Source of the DNA: Pseudomonas sp. PIC25
GTDB taxonomy: Bacteria; Pseudomonadota; Gammaproteobacteria; Pseudomonadales; Pseudomonadaceae
Length of the DNA: 64,000 bases
Reading direction: 5' to 3'
Assembly: GCF_002286785.1 (NCBI RefSeq)
Contig: NZ_MUJY01000123.1
Span: 1-64,000, forward strand
Numbering within the stretch: position 1 is the stretch's first letter; each line of letters starts with the position of its first letter. Of the stretch, positions 7,758 to 19,034 are shown piece after piece. The notes beneath the pieces are model-generated. The model was given only the letters and a program-made list of their open reading frames with translations. It was not told the DNA's origin and searched no databases. The position numbers and the translations under genes are program-made.

Positions 7758-9248
7758 ATGGTCGACGGACTCTTGAGCCGCCTCGGCGTCAGTGCCAGTG
7801 CGATTACCAACGGTACCCACCCGGTCCACACTCCCATCGATGGCAGCCGGATCGGCACCGTCGCCCTCGAGGACAAAGCCGCCGTGCTGGCCCGGATCGA
7901 CCGCGCCGAGCAGGCTTTCAAGGCCTGGCGCAGCGTACCGGCCCCGCGTCGTGGCGAGTTGGTCCGGCTGTTCGGCGAAGTGCTGCGCGAACACAAGGCC
8001 GACCTCGGCGAACTGGTTTCCTGGGAAGCCGGCAAGATCACCCAGGAAGGTCTGGGCGAAGTGCAGGAAATGATCGACATCTGCGACTTCGCCGTCGGTC
8101 TGTCGCGCCAGCTCTATGGCCTGACCATCGCCTCCGAGCGTCCCGGCCATCACATGCGCGAAACCTGGCACCCGCTCGGCGTGGTCGCGGTGATCAGCGC
8201 CTTCAACTTCCCCGTTGCGGTCTGGGCCTGGAACGCCACCCTGGCGTTGGTCTGCGGCAACCCGGTGATCTGGAAACCGTCGGAAAAGACCCCGCTCACC
8301 GCCCTGGCCTGCCAGGCCCTGTTCGAGCGTGCCCTGAAAGCCTTCGGCGATGCGCCGGAAGGGCTCAGCCAACTGGTCGTCGGCGACCGCGCTGCCGGCG
8401 AAGCGCTGGTGGACGATCCGCGCGTAGCCCTGGTCAGCGCCACCGGCTCCACCCGCATGGGCCGCGAAGTGGCACCGCGCGTGGCGGCTCGCTTCGGCCG
8501 CAGCATCCTCGAGCTGGGCGGCAACAACGCAATGATTCTCACCCCCAGCGCCGATCTGGACATGGCCGTGCGCGCCATTCTGTTCGGCGCGGTGGGTACC
8601 GCCGGGCAGCGCTGCACCACCCTGCGCCGCCTGATCGCCCACGAGTCGGTGAAGGACGACATCGTCGCCCGCCTCAAGGCCGCCTATTCGAAGATCCGCA
8701 TCGGCCATCCGCTGCAAGGCAATCTGGTCGGCCCGCTGATCGACCGCCAGAGCTTCGATGCCATGCAGACCGCCCTGGCCAAGGCACGCGCCGAAGGCGG
8801 CCAGGTGTTCGGTGGCGAGCGCCAGTTGGAAGCGCAGTTCCCCAACGCCTACTACGTGTCGCCGGCCATCGTCGAAATGCCCGGACAGACCGAGGTGGTG
8901 CGTCACGAAACCTTCGCCCCAATCCTCTACGTCATGACCTACACGGACTTCGACGAAGCGCTGCGGATGAACAATGAAGTGCCGCAGGGCCTGTCTTCCT
9001 GCATCTTCACCACCGACGTGCGCGAGGCCGAGCAGTTCCAGAGCGCAGCGGGCAGCGACTGCGGCATCGCCAACGTCAACATCGGCACCAGCGGCGCCGA
9101 GATCGGCGGTGCCTTCGGTGGCGAAAAGGAGACCGGCGGCGGCCGCGAATCCGGCTCCGACGCCTGGAAGGCCTACATGCGCCGGCAGACCAACACGGTG
9201 AATTATTCCCGTGAGCTACCCTTGGCCCAGGGCATCGTCTTCGACTGA
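7758..9248 (+). CDS. amaB: L-2-aminoadipate-6-semialdehyde dehydrogenase (ALDH7 family)
   Basis: NAD-dependent aldehyde dehydrogenase of the antiquitin/AmaB type, 496 residues. It oxidises aminoadipate semialdehyde (from piperideine-6-carboxylate) to L-2-aminoadipate in the pipecolate branch of lysine catabolism. Motifs are ISAFNFPVAVWAWN, the general base E252 in LELGGNN and the nucleophile C286 in TAGQRCTTLRR; EIGGAFGGEKETGGGRESGSD is typical of ALDH7. The ATG at 7758 has a good AAGGAGAG site. It is divergent from the LysR gene. The amaA oxidase that would supply its substrate is not in the window. Confidence 0.92.
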   Translation: MVDGLLSRLGVSASAITNGTHPVHTPIDGSRIGTVALEDKAAVLARIDRAEQAFKAWRSVPAPRRGELVRLFGEVLREHKADLGELVSWEAGKITQEGLGEVQEMIDICDFAVGLSRQLYGLTIASERPGHHMRETWHPLGVVAVISAFNFPVAVWAWNATLALVCGNPVIWKPSEKTPLTALACQALFERALKAFGDAPEGLSQLVVGDRAAGEALVDDPRVALVSATGSTRMGREVAPRVAARFGRSILELGGNNAMILTPSADLDMAVRAILFGAVGTAGQRCTTLRRLIAHESVKDDIVARLKAAYSKIRIGHPLQGNLVGPLIDRQSFDAMQTALAKARAEGGQVFGGERQLEAQFPNAYYVSPAIVEMPGQTEVVRHETFAPILYVMTYTDFDEALRMNNEVPQGLSSCIFTTDVREAEQFQSAAGSDCGIANVNIGTSGAEIGGAFGGEKETGGGRESGSDAWKAYMRRQTNTVNYSRELPLAQGIVFD

Positions 9249-9271
9249 TCGCCTACGCCGACACGCCAGAT

Positions 9272-9293
9272 GGCCCGCTCACCCGAGCGGGCC
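9272..9293 (+). terminator. Terminator after amaB
   Basis: Perfect 9-bp stem GGCCCGCTC / GAGCGGGCC with a 4-base loop (ACCC), followed by GTTTCGCTT. It begins 24 bases past the amaB stop codon. Confidence 0.75.
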
Positions 9294-9298
9294 GTTTC

Positions 9299-9626
9299 GC
9301 TTGTGGCATCACGTCCGTCCGAATTGTTTCCGGCTTTATCCCTCCCATTTGTCGCGGTTCGGCTTCACGACCGGCCGGCACCCCTGCTCCAGAGCCCTGC
9401 GGCAGCCCGCAAAGCGAAGCGGCACACGGACTTCCGCCTTCCTCGTTAGTTCTACAGCAACCGACCAACGGTCCCCCGCTGAGGCTCAACCTCGGATTTA
9501 CTCCGCCGATAGCCAGTGAGCGTCCCAGGCCAGGGCAGGCAACTCGTGAGTGGGTCGGTGACGCCCTGGCTGTTGTGTGCCCCCCTGTGGGCGTGTGTTA
9601 GCGATCGAATCCTGCCTGGAAGTGCA
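9299..9626. other. Non-coding gap before the FtsH paralogue
   Basis: About 330 bases without a convincing gene. An in-frame extension of the FtsH gene starts at 9516, but its 37 residues have no transmembrane or family character, so I leave them non-coding. The promoter of the FtsH gene must lie here; no clear -35/-10 pair stands out. Confidence 0.4.
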
Positions 9627-11618
<1,992 letters not shown>

Positions 11619-11630
11619 CCCGGCACTCCC

Positions 11631-12248
11631 TCAAGGCAGGACGATCAACCGATTGGGCAGCTCGTTACGTTCGTGCGTCGCCGGCACGTGCTGCCGGAGC
11701 AACTCGCCACAACCCCGGATGCAACCGAGGAAGCCTTCCAGGGTTCGCCCGCCGCGGACCTCTGCTGTGAATACATCCACCAGCGCCTGCCAGGCACCGT
11801 CGTCGATCCGGCTGGAAATACCCCGGTCGACAATGATCTCGACGTAACGCTCCGCTTCCGAGACGAAGATCAGCATGCCGGTGCCGGCCTCGGTGTGATG
11901 CAGGTTGTGCTCGAGAAATTGCCGGCGGGCCAGATTGGCGGCCCGCCAATGCCGCACCGTGCGGGGAATCAGCCGGCTGGTCAGGGGAGGGATACGCCCC
12001 AGCAGGGCCAGCAGCGCAAAGGTCAGCCACTGCACCAGCAGCAGCTGCGCCGCACTCAGCCAGCCACCGAAGAAGTTCGCCGCGCCAGGAAGCAGCAGGG
12101 CGACGAGACTGGCCCAGAGCAACGGGATGTAGGCGTAATCGTCCGCCCGCGTCGCCAACACCGTTACCAGTTCGGCATCGGTATGGCGCTCTACCTCGGT
12201 GATCGCATCGGCCACGCGTTGCAACTCGGCTTCGCTCAATAGCGTCAT
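11631..12248 (-). CDS. TPM-domain membrane protein, second copy
   Basis: Protein of 205 residues with two central hydrophobic segments (about 45-90) followed by a TPM-like domain containing GTGMLIFVSEAERYVEIIVDRGIS. The start at 12248 (MTLLSEAEL) has a GAGGAG site; the longer frame to 12434 is glycine/alanine-rich antisense of the previous gene's tail. It is the last gene of the lemA-TPM-TPM operon, 37 bases after the first TPM gene. TPM domains act in envelope or photosystem quality control in other bacteria; the role here is unknown. Confidence 0.75.
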   Translation of the reverse strand: MTLLSEAELQRVADAITEVERHTDAELVTVLATRADDYAYIPLLWASLVALLLPGAANFFGGWLSAAQLLLVQWLTFALLALLGRIPPLTSRLIPRTVRHWRAANLARRQFLEHNLHHTEAGTGMLIFVSEAERYVEIIVDRGISSRIDDGAWQALVDVFTAEVRGGRTLEGFLGCIRGCGELLRQHVPATHERNELPNRLIVLP

Positions 12249-12285
12249 CTGTCTCCTCGATTCATCCTGTTGCGCCGGCAGCGTC

Positions 12286-13008
12286 TCACCAGCCGCCGGA
12301 GGCACCGCCCCCGCCGAAGCCACCGCCTCCACCGCCGAAACCGCCACCCCCTCCCAAGCCGGAGCCCCGGCCCATGCCGCCGAGCAGCGCTCCCAGGAGC
12401 AAGCCCCGACCACCGCCGCCGCCAAGCAGGGCAATGACCACCAGCATCATGAAGAAGAACCCCAACGCCATGAGCCCGGGCGGTTGCCTGGCTGCCGCAG
12501 GATCGACCGAGCTGGCCAGGGGCTCGCCGCCGAGCACCTGGATCATCGCCGCCGCACCTTCGCTGATACCCCGGCTGAAGTCGCCCTGGCGGAACGCCGG
12601 CAGGATGACGCCGTTGATGATCAGGGCGGATTGCGCATCGGTCAGGCGCTCCTCGAGGCCGTAGCCGACCTCGATACGCACACGCCGCTCCTCACGGGCC
12701 ACGATCAACAGGGCGCCGTTGTCCTTGCCCTTCTGGCCAATGCCCCAGTGGCGCCCCAGCGCCACGCCGAACTCTTCAATACTCCGGCCCTGCAGGTCCG
12801 GCAGCGTCACCACCACCACCTGCTCGCCCGTGGCCTGCTCGTGGGCAGCGAGCATGCCGGACAAGCGTTGTTCGACTGCCGGATCGAGCATGTCCGCCCG
12901 GTCCACCACACGGCCGGTCAACGGCGGAAACGTCGGCTCCGCCGCCTGCACCCGGACAAGGCCACAGAGCAGCAGAACGGCCAGGCACAGAAGGGCGCGA
13001 AGGCGCAT
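12286..13008 (-). CDS. TPM-domain protein (YgcG family)
   Basis: Exported membrane protein of 240 residues. A signal peptide (1-22, ending VQA-AE) leads into the TPM domain (about 30-155, with GIGQKGKDNGALLIVAREERRVRIEVGYGLE). A transmembrane stretch (about 178-198) and a glycine-rich tail (GGGGGFGGGG repeats) follow. Its start overlaps the lemA stop by one base, so the two are coupled. LemA plus YgcG is a recurrent bacterial pair; the glycine tail probably forms a flexible extracytoplasmic or membrane-proximal region. Function is unknown. Confidence 0.82.
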   Translation of the reverse strand: MRLRALLCLAVLLLCGLVRVQAAEPTFPPLTGRVVDRADMLDPAVEQRLSGMLAAHEQATGEQVVVVTLPDLQGRSIEEFGVALGRHWGIGQKGKDNGALLIVAREERRVRIEVGYGLEERLTDAQSALIINGVILPAFRQGDFSRGISEGAAAMIQVLGGEPLASSVDPAAARQPPGLMALGFFFMMLVVIALLGGGGGRGLLLGALLGGMGRGSGLGGGGGFGGGGGGFGGGGASGGW

Positions 13009-13610
13009 CAGAACTTCACTTGCGGCGCCTGTTCCGCATCCTTGGCGGTGGCCTCGAAGCTCTCGCGGATCGGCATATCGCTGTACAGAATCATGTGCCA
13101 GATCCGACCGGGAAAGGTGCGGATTTCCGTGTTGTAGCGCTCGACCGCCGCGATGAAATCACGCCGGGCCACGGCGATCCGGTTCTCGGTGCCTTCCAGT
13201 TGCGATTGCAGGGCGAGAAAGTTCTGGTTCGCCTTAAGGTCGGGGTAACGCTCGGACACCGCCATCAACCGGCTCAGGGCCCCGGTGAGCTGGGCCTGGG
13301 CCTGCTGGAACTGCTGCAGTCGCTGGGGATCGTCGAGGGTATTGGCATCCACCTGAATGGAAGTCGCCTTGGCCCGCGCCTCCACCACCGCGGTCAGGGT
13401 TTCCTGCTCGTGGCTGGCGTAACCCTTGACCGTTTCCACCAGGTTGGGAATCAGGTCGGCCCGACGCTGGTACTGGTTTTCCACCTGCGCCCAGGCCGCC
13501 TTCACTTGCTCGTCGTAACGCGGAATGTTGTTGATGCCGCAGCCGGTCAGCAAGGCTGCCAGCCAGAGCAGAGGAATCAGTCGCCAGGTCGCCTTCCACG
13601 TCGTCCGCAT
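13008..13610 (-). CDS. lemA: LemA family lipoprotein
   Basis: Two hundred residues. The N-terminal lipobox is LLTGCG (C24), so it is probably lipid-anchored. The LemA helical domain follows, with NQYQRRADLIPNLVETVKGY and conserved coiled helices. It is the first gene of a three-gene operon with two TPM-domain proteins, overlapping the next start by one base. LemA proteins are widespread, and their biochemical role is not settled. The 91 bases upstream hold its promoter; none is obvious. Confidence 0.88.
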   Translation of the reverse strand: MRTTWKATWRLIPLLWLAALLTGCGINNIPRYDEQVKAAWAQVENQYQRRADLIPNLVETVKGYASHEQETLTAVVEARAKATSIQVDANTLDDPQRLQQFQQAQAQLTGALSRLMAVSERYPDLKANQNFLALQSQLEGTENRIAVARRDFIAAVERYNTEIRTFPGRIWHMILYSDMPIRESFEATAKDAEQAPQVKF

Positions 13611-13701
13611 CGTTGTCTCCCGGTTGGTTCGACAGTTCGTTAGGCCGTCGAAGTCGGCGAGAGTTTAGCCGATGGGTTTCCCCGCTTCCGTCGAATCGCG
13701 C

Positions 13702-14922
13702 TCAGACCACCCCTGCCTCGCGTAGCGCGGCGATACGTTCGGGGCTCAAGCCCAGCATCTCGCCGAGCACCCGTTCGGTGTGCTCGCCCAGCAGTGGCGG
13801 GGCGTTACGGTATTGCACCGGCGTTTCGGAGAGGCGGATCGGGCTGGCCACCTGGGGCACCGTGCCGGCCAGGGGATGCGACAACTCGACGCGCAACCCG
13901 CGAGCCTGGACCTGCGGGTCGGCGAACACCTGAGCCAAGTCATTGATCGGCCCGCACGGCACCCCGGCTTCTTCCAGCAAGGCGACCCATTGCGCGGTGG
14001 TCTTGAACACCGTGGCCTGGCGGATCAGCGGAATCAGCTCGGCGCGATGGGCGACACGGGCCTGGTTGGTGGAAAAACGCGGGTCGTCGGCCCACTCCCG
14101 GAAGCCGGCGACCTCGCAGAACTTGCGGAACTGACTGTCGTTGCCCACGGTGAGGATGATGTCGCCGTCGGCCGTGGGGAAATCCTGGTAAGGCACGATG
14201 TTCGGGTGGGCATTGCCCAGCCGCCGGGGCGGTACGCCAGTAGTCAGGTAGTTCATCGCCTGGTTGGCCAGGCAGGCGACCTGAACATCGAGCAAGGCCA
14301 TGTCGATGTGCTGGCCGATGCCGGTCTGATCGCGATGGTTCAGGGCGGCGAGCACCGCCACGGTGGAATACAGGCCAGTGAGAATGTCGGTCAACGCCAC
14401 GCCCACCTTCACCGGGCCGGCACCCTCCTCGCCCTCCGGCCGTCCGGTCAGGCTCATCAGCCCGCCCAGTCCCTGGATCATGAAGTCGTAGCCGGCACGC
14501 TTGGCGTAAGGGCCGTTCTGTCCGAAGCCGGTGATGGAGCAGTAGATCAACTGCGGATTGAGCGCCTTGAGCGATGCGTAGTCGAGCCCATAGGCCGCCA
14601 GCCCGCCGACCTTGAAGTTCTCCAGCACCACATCGGCCTTGACGGCCAGCTCGCGGACCAGTCGCTGGCCTTCCGGCTGGGTGAAGTCCACCGTCACCGA
14701 CTGTTTGTTGCGATTGGCCGACAGGTAATACGCCGCCTCGCGGGTGTTTTCGCCCTGCGCATCCTTGAGGAACGGAGGGCCCCAGTGGCGGGTGTCGTCA
14801 CCGACGCCAGGGCGCTCGATCTTGATCACCTCGGCGCCGAGGTCGGCCAGGATCTGCCCGGCCCAGGGCCCGGCCAGCACGCGGGAAAGATCGAGCACAC
14901 GGATATGGGACAGTGCGGACAT
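13702..14922 (-). CDS. gcdG: Class-III CoA-transferase, probable (succinyl-CoA:)glutarate CoA-transferase
   Basis: CaiB/BaiF-type CoA-transferase of 406 residues. It shows the N-terminal LDLSRVLAGPWAGQILADLGAEVIKIE signature, ENFKVGGLAAYGLDY and the GYDFMIQGLGGLM segment carrying the catalytic aspartate. Its position directly downstream of gcdH and near gcdR matches the Pseudomonas glutarate locus, where this enzyme activates glutarate to glutaryl-CoA. The family is broad, so substrate specificity rests on the neighbours. Confidence 0.85.
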   Translation of the reverse strand: MSALSHIRVLDLSRVLAGPWAGQILADLGAEVIKIERPGVGDDTRHWGPPFLKDAQGENTREAAYYLSANRNKQSVTVDFTQPEGQRLVRELAVKADVVLENFKVGGLAAYGLDYASLKALNPQLIYCSITGFGQNGPYAKRAGYDFMIQGLGGLMSLTGRPEGEEGAGPVKVGVALTDILTGLYSTVAVLAALNHRDQTGIGQHIDMALLDVQVACLANQAMNYLTTGVPPRRLGNAHPNIVPYQDFPTADGDIILTVGNDSQFRKFCEVAGFREWADDPRFSTNQARVAHRAELIPLIRQATVFKTTAQWVALLEEAGVPCGPINDLAQVFADPQVQARGLRVELSHPLAGTVPQVASPIRLSETPVQYRNAPPLLGEHTERVLGEMLGLSPERIAALREAGVV

Positions 14923-14931
14923 AAGCGGGCC

Positions 14932-15066
14932 TCAAGCTGCAGGCTTCAAGCGACACGAGTTGCCGCCCGGTTCGGCGGCAGAACGCCTGGCGCCTGGTGA
15001 TAGTCGGTTCGGAAGCCGCGAGCCCGTACCGCTTTCTTGCAGCTCGAGGCTCGGCTTGTCGCTGCT
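14932..15066. repeat. Decayed REP-like inverted element between gcdG and gcdH
   Basis: CAAGCTGCAGGCTTCAAGCGACA at the left is echoed on the opposite strand by CTTGCAGCTCGAGGCTCGGC at 15036-15055. This is the 'CTTGCAGCTTGAAGC' type of intergenic repeat seen in Pseudomonas genomes. The copies are imperfect. It fills almost the whole 145-base gap. Confidence 0.35.
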
Positions 15067-15067
15067 C

Positions 15068-16246
15068 TTAGAAGAACGCCTGGATACCGGTCTGGGCGCG
15101 ACCAAGAATCAGCGCGTGGACATCGTGGGTGCCCTCGTAGGTGTTCACCACTTCGAGGTTCACCAGATGGCGGGCCACGCCGAATTCGTCGCTGATGCCA
15201 TTGCCGCCCAGCATGTCGCGGGCCATACGGGCGATATCCAGGGCCTTGCCGCAGCTGTTGCGCTTCATGATCGAGGTGATTTCCACCGCCGCGGTACCTT
15301 CGTCTTTCATCCGGCCTAGGCGCAGGCAGCCTTGCAGGGCCAGAGTGATCTCGGTCTGCATGTCCGCCAGCTTCTTCTGGATCAGTTGGTTGGCCGCCAG
15401 CGGACGGCCGAACTGTTGGCGGTCCAGGGTGTACTGACGCGCGGTGTGCCAGCAGAATTCGGCGGCACCCAGCGCACCCCAGGAAATCCCGTAGCGGGCC
15501 GAGTTCAGGCAGGTGAAGGGTCCCTTCAGGCCGCGCACCTCGGGGAAGGCGTTCTCTTCGGGGACGAACACGTTGTCCATGACGATCTCGCCGGTGATGG
15601 ATGCACGCAGGCCGACCTTACCGTGGATCGCCGGGGCGCTCAGGCCCTCCCAACCTTTTTCCAGGACGAAGCCACGGATATCGCCGGCATCGTCCTTGGC
15701 CCAGACCACGAATACGTCGGCGATCGGGCTGTTGGTGATCCACATCTTGCTGCCGCTCAGGCGGTAGCCACCGTCCACCTTCTTCGCCCGGGTCACCATC
15801 GAGCCCGGGTCGGAGCCGTGGTTGGGTTCGGTCAGGCCGAAGCAACCGATCCATTCGCCGCTGGCCAGCTTGGGCAGGTACTTCTGCTTCTGCGCCTCGG
15901 AGCCGAATTCGAAGATCGGCACCATCACCAGGGAAGACTGCACACTCATCATCGAGCGATAGCCGGAATCGATGCGTTCGACCTCGCGGGCGATCAGGCC
16001 GTAGCACACGTAGTTCAGACCGCTGCCACCGTATTCGGCGGGAATGGTCGCGCCGAGCAGGCCGGTCTCGCCCATCTCGCGGAAAATCGCCGGGTCGGTG
16101 CGCTCATGGCGGAAGGCTTCCAGCACGCGCGGAGCCAGCTTGTCCTGGGCGAACTGCGCGGCGCTGTCGCGCACCATGCGCTCTTCTTCGGTCAGTTGCT
16201 GATCGAGCAGCAGCGGGTCGATCCAGTTGAAGCTTGCTTTGGCCAT
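15068..16246 (-). CDS. gcdH: Glutaryl-CoA dehydrogenase
   Basis: FAD-dependent acyl-CoA dehydrogenase that oxidises and decarboxylates glutaryl-CoA to crotonyl-CoA; 392 residues, normal for GcdH. Motifs are [17 protein letters not shown] (flavin/substrate loop), [18 protein letters not shown], and [18 protein letters not shown], whose glutamate is the catalytic base. The start at 16246 ([11 protein letters not shown]) is the family's usual N-terminus with a GAGG site; the 15 extra upstream residues are rejected. It is divergent from gcdR and followed by the CoA-transferase. It completes the aminovalerate/glutarate branch of lysine catabolism. Confidence 0.93.
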   Translation of the reverse strand: MAKASFNWIDPLLLDQQLTEEERMVRDSAAQFAQDKLAPRVLEAFRHERTDPAIFREMGETGLLGATIPAEYGGSGLNYVCYGLIAREVERIDSGYRSMMSVQSSLVMVPIFEFGSEAQKQKYLPKLASGEWIGCFGLTEPNHGSDPGSMVTRAKKVDGGYRLSGSKMWITNSPIADVFVVWAKDDAGDIRGFVLEKGWEGLSAPAIHGKVGLRASITGEIVMDNVFVPEENAFPEVRGLKGPFTCLNSARYGISWGALGAAEFCWHTARQYTLDRQQFGRPLAANQLIQKKLADMQTEITLALQGCLRLGRMKDEGTAAVEITSIMKRNSCGKALDIARMARDMLGGNGISDEFGVARHLVNLEVVNTYEGTHDVHALILGRAQTGIQAFF

Positions 16247-16341
16247 GGGAAACCTCGTCGGGCAGTGGCGGGAAGCGGGAAGCCGCTCCATTCGATGCCC
16301 TGATGCTAGGCAACGACGGAGAAGAGGGCAAACGACGATTT

Positions 16342-16391
16342 CGCACGCTATTGTGCGTTTTACTCACTTCGAGATAGCGTTAAGGCTATCT
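16342..16391. promoter_or_regulatory. Two inverted repeats in the gcdH-gcdR divergent promoter
   Basis: CGCAC-N6-GTGCG (16342-16357) and AGATAGC-N6-GCTATCT (16372-16391) are both perfect dyads with the same 6-base spacer, 14 bases apart. They sit 31-81 bases before gcdR and about 96-145 bases before gcdH. LysR regulators commonly bind two such sites in a divergent region, so these are candidate GcdR operators. Confidence 0.45.
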
Positions 16392-16422
16392 TTCATTCAT
16401 TTCACTTGAGCCGACCGCATAG

Positions 16423-17376
16423 ATGCGCCGCAAGATTCCCAGCACCGCCGCCCTCCTCGCCTTCGAGGCCGCAGCCCGCCACGAAAGCTTCACCAAGGCT
16501 GCCGACGAGTTGAGTCTGACCCAGAGCGCCATCTGCCGGCAGATCGGTGCGCTGGAAGAGTTCCTCGGCATCGAGTTGTTCCGCCGCTCGCGACGCGGCG
16601 TGAAGCTGACCGAGGCGGGCCTTTCCTACAGCCGGCGGGTGGCCGCGCAACTGGATGCGGTGGAGCGTGACACCCTGTCGGTGATGGGCCAGCACGGCGC
16701 CGGCCGACTCGAACTGGCGGTGGTGCCGACCTTCGGCACGCAATGGCTGTTACCCCGGCTGAAACGCTTCCAGGCGCTGCATCCAGAGGTCACGGTGAAC
16801 CTGACCAACCGCACCCGTCCTTTCCTGTTCGCCGATACCGAGTTCGATGCTGCGCTCCATTTCGGCGATGGCGACTGGTCGGGTACCGAGGCGCATTTCC
16901 TGATGCCGGAGAATTCGATGCCGGTATGCAGCCCCGCCTTGCTGGCGGGCCGTGCGCAACTCGACGCCGAAGAAATCGCCCGGCGGCCGCTCTTGCAACA
17001 GACCACCCGCCCCTATGCCTGGCGGCAGTGGTTCGATTCGCTGGGAATGAACGTGGCGCGGGACATGACCGGGCCTCGCTATGAACTGTTTTCCATGCTC
17101 GCCCAAGCCGCCGAGCACGAAATGGGTGTGGCATTGATCCCGCCGTTCCTGATCCAACGCGAGCTGCGTGAAGGCCGGCTGGTGGTGGCGATGGAGCACG
17201 CCAGTCACAGCGACAAGGCGTATTACCTGATCATCCCGGAGCGCAAGGTGGAATCAGCGGCGCTGCGAGCCTTCCGCGACTGGCTGGTGGAAGAGGCGCG
17301 GCGCTACCGGGAGGAGAACCCCGCCGAGGTCATCGCCCCCGGCGGAGCGGCCCGCGGGATCAGCCGCCGGCCTTGA
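16423..17376 (+). CDS. gcdR: LysR-type regulator of glutarate catabolism (GcdR-like)
   Basis: LysR regulator of 317 residues with an N-terminal helix-turn-helix (ALLAFEAAARHESFTKAADEL, LTQSAICRQIGALE) and an effector domain. It is divergent from gcdH across a 176-base region, the arrangement known for GcdR in Pseudomonas. Two dyad repeats lie directly upstream. The C-terminal tail (APGGAARGISRRP) overlaps the end of the converging gspM by 17 bases. Confidence 0.87.
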   Translation: MRRKIPSTAALLAFEAAARHESFTKAADELSLTQSAICRQIGALEEFLGIELFRRSRRGVKLTEAGLSYSRRVAAQLDAVERDTLSVMGQHGAGRLELAVVPTFGTQWLLPRLKRFQALHPEVTVNLTNRTRPFLFADTEFDAALHFGDGDWSGTEAHFLMPENSMPVCSPALLAGRAQLDAEEIARRPLLQQTTRPYAWRQWFDSLGMNVARDMTGPRYELFSMLAQAAEHEMGVALIPPFLIQRELREGRLVVAMEHASHSDKAYYLIIPERKVESAALRAFRDWLVEEARRYREENPAEVIAPGGAARGISRRP

Positions 17377-17881
17377 GGGTCAGCCGTGCGTTCACCTTGC
17401 CGGTGCTGGCCCGGTCGAGGCTGACCTCGGCCAGTCGCACGCCCTGTGCCTGCAACTCACCGAACCAGCGCAGCATGGCGGCGAACGGTGCTTCGGCCAG
17501 GCTGACCAACAACCCTTCGGAATCGCTGTCGAAACGCTCCACCACCAACCCGTGCTGCTGGGCGGTACGCGTAACCAGCCCTTGCAGTTGCTCGGCCTCC
17601 AGGCTGACCTGGGGCTTGGCGGAAATCTGGCGAGCCGCCTCCGCATTGCTTTGCAGGTAGGCATTCAGCTCCCGCTGCTGCTGGTAGTAATTGCGAGCGT
17701 CCTTGAGTTCACGAGCGGCCGGCTGCCAGATGCTCAGGTAGAGCACCACGCCGATCAGGAACGCGCCGAGCAGCCCGAGCGCCATACGTTCGCGCGGCGC
17801 CATCTGCTGCCAACGTTGCCAGAGCGGCGAACTGGTCGCGCGCTCGCTGAATTGCTGTCGAAGTTGAACGAGTGCCTGCAT
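17360..17881 (-). CDS. gspM: Type II secretion protein GspM (XcpZ)
   Basis: Inner-membrane assembly-platform protein of the type II secretion system, 173 residues. A cytoplasmic N-terminal segment precedes one transmembrane helix (about 36-53, LGLLGAFLIGVVLYLSIW). A periplasmic coiled and ferredoxin-like domain follows, which pairs with GspL. It is the last gene of the gspE-M operon, four bases after gspL. Confidence 0.87.
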   Translation of the reverse strand: MQALVQLRQQFSERATSSPLWQRWQQMAPRERMALGLLGAFLIGVVLYLSIWQPAARELKDARNYYQQQRELNAYLQSNAEAARQISAKPQVSLEAEQLQGLVTRTAQQHGLVVERFDSDSEGLLVSLAEAPFAAMLRWFGELQAQGVRLAEVSLDRASTGKVNARLTLKAGG

Positions 17882-17885
17882 GACT

Positions 17886-19034
17886 TCAGCTTCCTATGAC
17901 GACACGGGCGGTCACGCCGCCTTCTTCACGGCTGGCGGAGCCCATCTGCACCGCGAGGCCGGCCTCGCTGAGCCGCTGGCGCAACTGCTCCAACTCGGAA
18001 AAATCGCTGGCCCGCACCTGCAGGGCCAGATCGCCCCGGTTCTCGCTGTAATCCAGTTGGATCAGGGTCAGGTTCGGCGCTTGCAGCGGGCCGGCGACCT
18101 GATCGAGCAGGTGCAGGAACTGCCCGGAACCCGACGCGGCGCCCTGGGCCAAGTGCTCGGCGAACTGGGCACGCAAATTGACGATGCGCGTGTCCTCGGG
18201 GAACAGCTCGCGGTACAACGCCTGACTTTCGGCGGAGTAGGCATCGCCCTGGCGCTCTAGGTACCAGGCCTGAGCCAGGTTGAAGCCGACCTGCAGAACC
18301 AGCCAGAGGCCGGCGACGGCCAGCAGCGGCTTCCACTGCTCCAGACTGCCGCCTTCCTGGCGCACGGCGAACTCGGCCTGGGCCAGGTCGACCGCCAGTG
18401 AGCGGCCATCGGCCAGGAAGCGGTAAGGCTCGATCACCCGGCGGTACTCGCCGACTTCCAGCGGAGGCTCTTCCGTCTCGCCGTACAGATGGAAGGGCAG
18501 CGGCAACTGATCCGCCAGCATCGGCCAGTCCTCCGCGGCGACCGCCAGACGCGCTTCGCTCACACCACCGACCAGCGCCCGATCACCCAACACCAGCACC
18601 TGGGTGCCGTCGCGCGGCAACAGGTCGGCATCCACATGCACCGCACCGACCTTCAACCCCTGTGCCTCCAGTTGCGCCAGCCAGCCGGCCAGCAGGCTGC
18701 GGCGCAGCGCGATGACCCGGTAACGGCCGTCGGACAGTCGCTCGCCCAGCGCCAGATGCAGCTGATCGACGTCCTCGGCGAGCAGCTCCTCCACCGCGTA
18801 GGGCAAAGCCTGGCGCAGCCAACGCGCCTTCTGCGTCGGCAGGGCGACCGCCAGGGCGCTGCACACTTCGGCCGGTAGCACCAGGGCGACTGCCCGGCCC
18901 TGAACGGCTTCGGCGCAGTCCTCGAGACTCATCCTGGCGCCCTCGCCTCCGGCGGGCAGGTGGTATACGCGGAGGCCCGCGCTCAACTCCGGCCCGCAAT
19001 CGGGCGGCAGAAACAGGCAGTCCATGGTGTTCAT
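17886..19034 (-). CDS. gspL: Type II secretion protein GspL (XcpY)
   Basis: Bitopic inner-membrane protein of 382 residues. The cytoplasmic actin-like domain (1 to about 240) recruits the GspE ATPase. A single transmembrane helix lies near 248-266 (LLAVAGLWLVLQVGFNLA), followed by a periplasmic ferredoxin-like domain that binds GspM. Its start overlaps the gspK stop by 4 bases. Confidence 0.88.
   Translation of the reverse strand: MNTMDCLFLPPDCGPELSAGLRVYHLPAGGEGARMSLEDCAEAVQGRAVALVLPAEVCSALAVALPTQKARWLRQALPYAVEELLAEDVDQLHLALGERLSDGRYRVIALRRSLLAGWLAQLEAQGLKVGAVHVDADLLPRDGTQVLVLGDRALVGGVSEARLAVAAEDWPMLADQLPLPFHLYGETEEPPLEVGEYRRVIEPYRFLADGRSLAVDLAQAEFAVRQEGGSLEQWKPLLAVAGLWLVLQVGFNLAQAWYLERQGDAYSAESQALYRELFPEDTRIVNLRAQFAEHLAQGAASGSGQFLHLLDQVAGPLQAPNLTLIQLDYSENRGDLALQVRASDFSELEQLRQRLSEAGLAVQMGSASREEGGVTARVVIGS

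Noticed and set aside
6741-8906. LysR gene read as a 721-residue protein extending across the antisense of amaB
   Set aside because: The LysR family N-terminus begins at 7625 and the extra 427 residues are His/Gly/Asp-rich shadow sequence.
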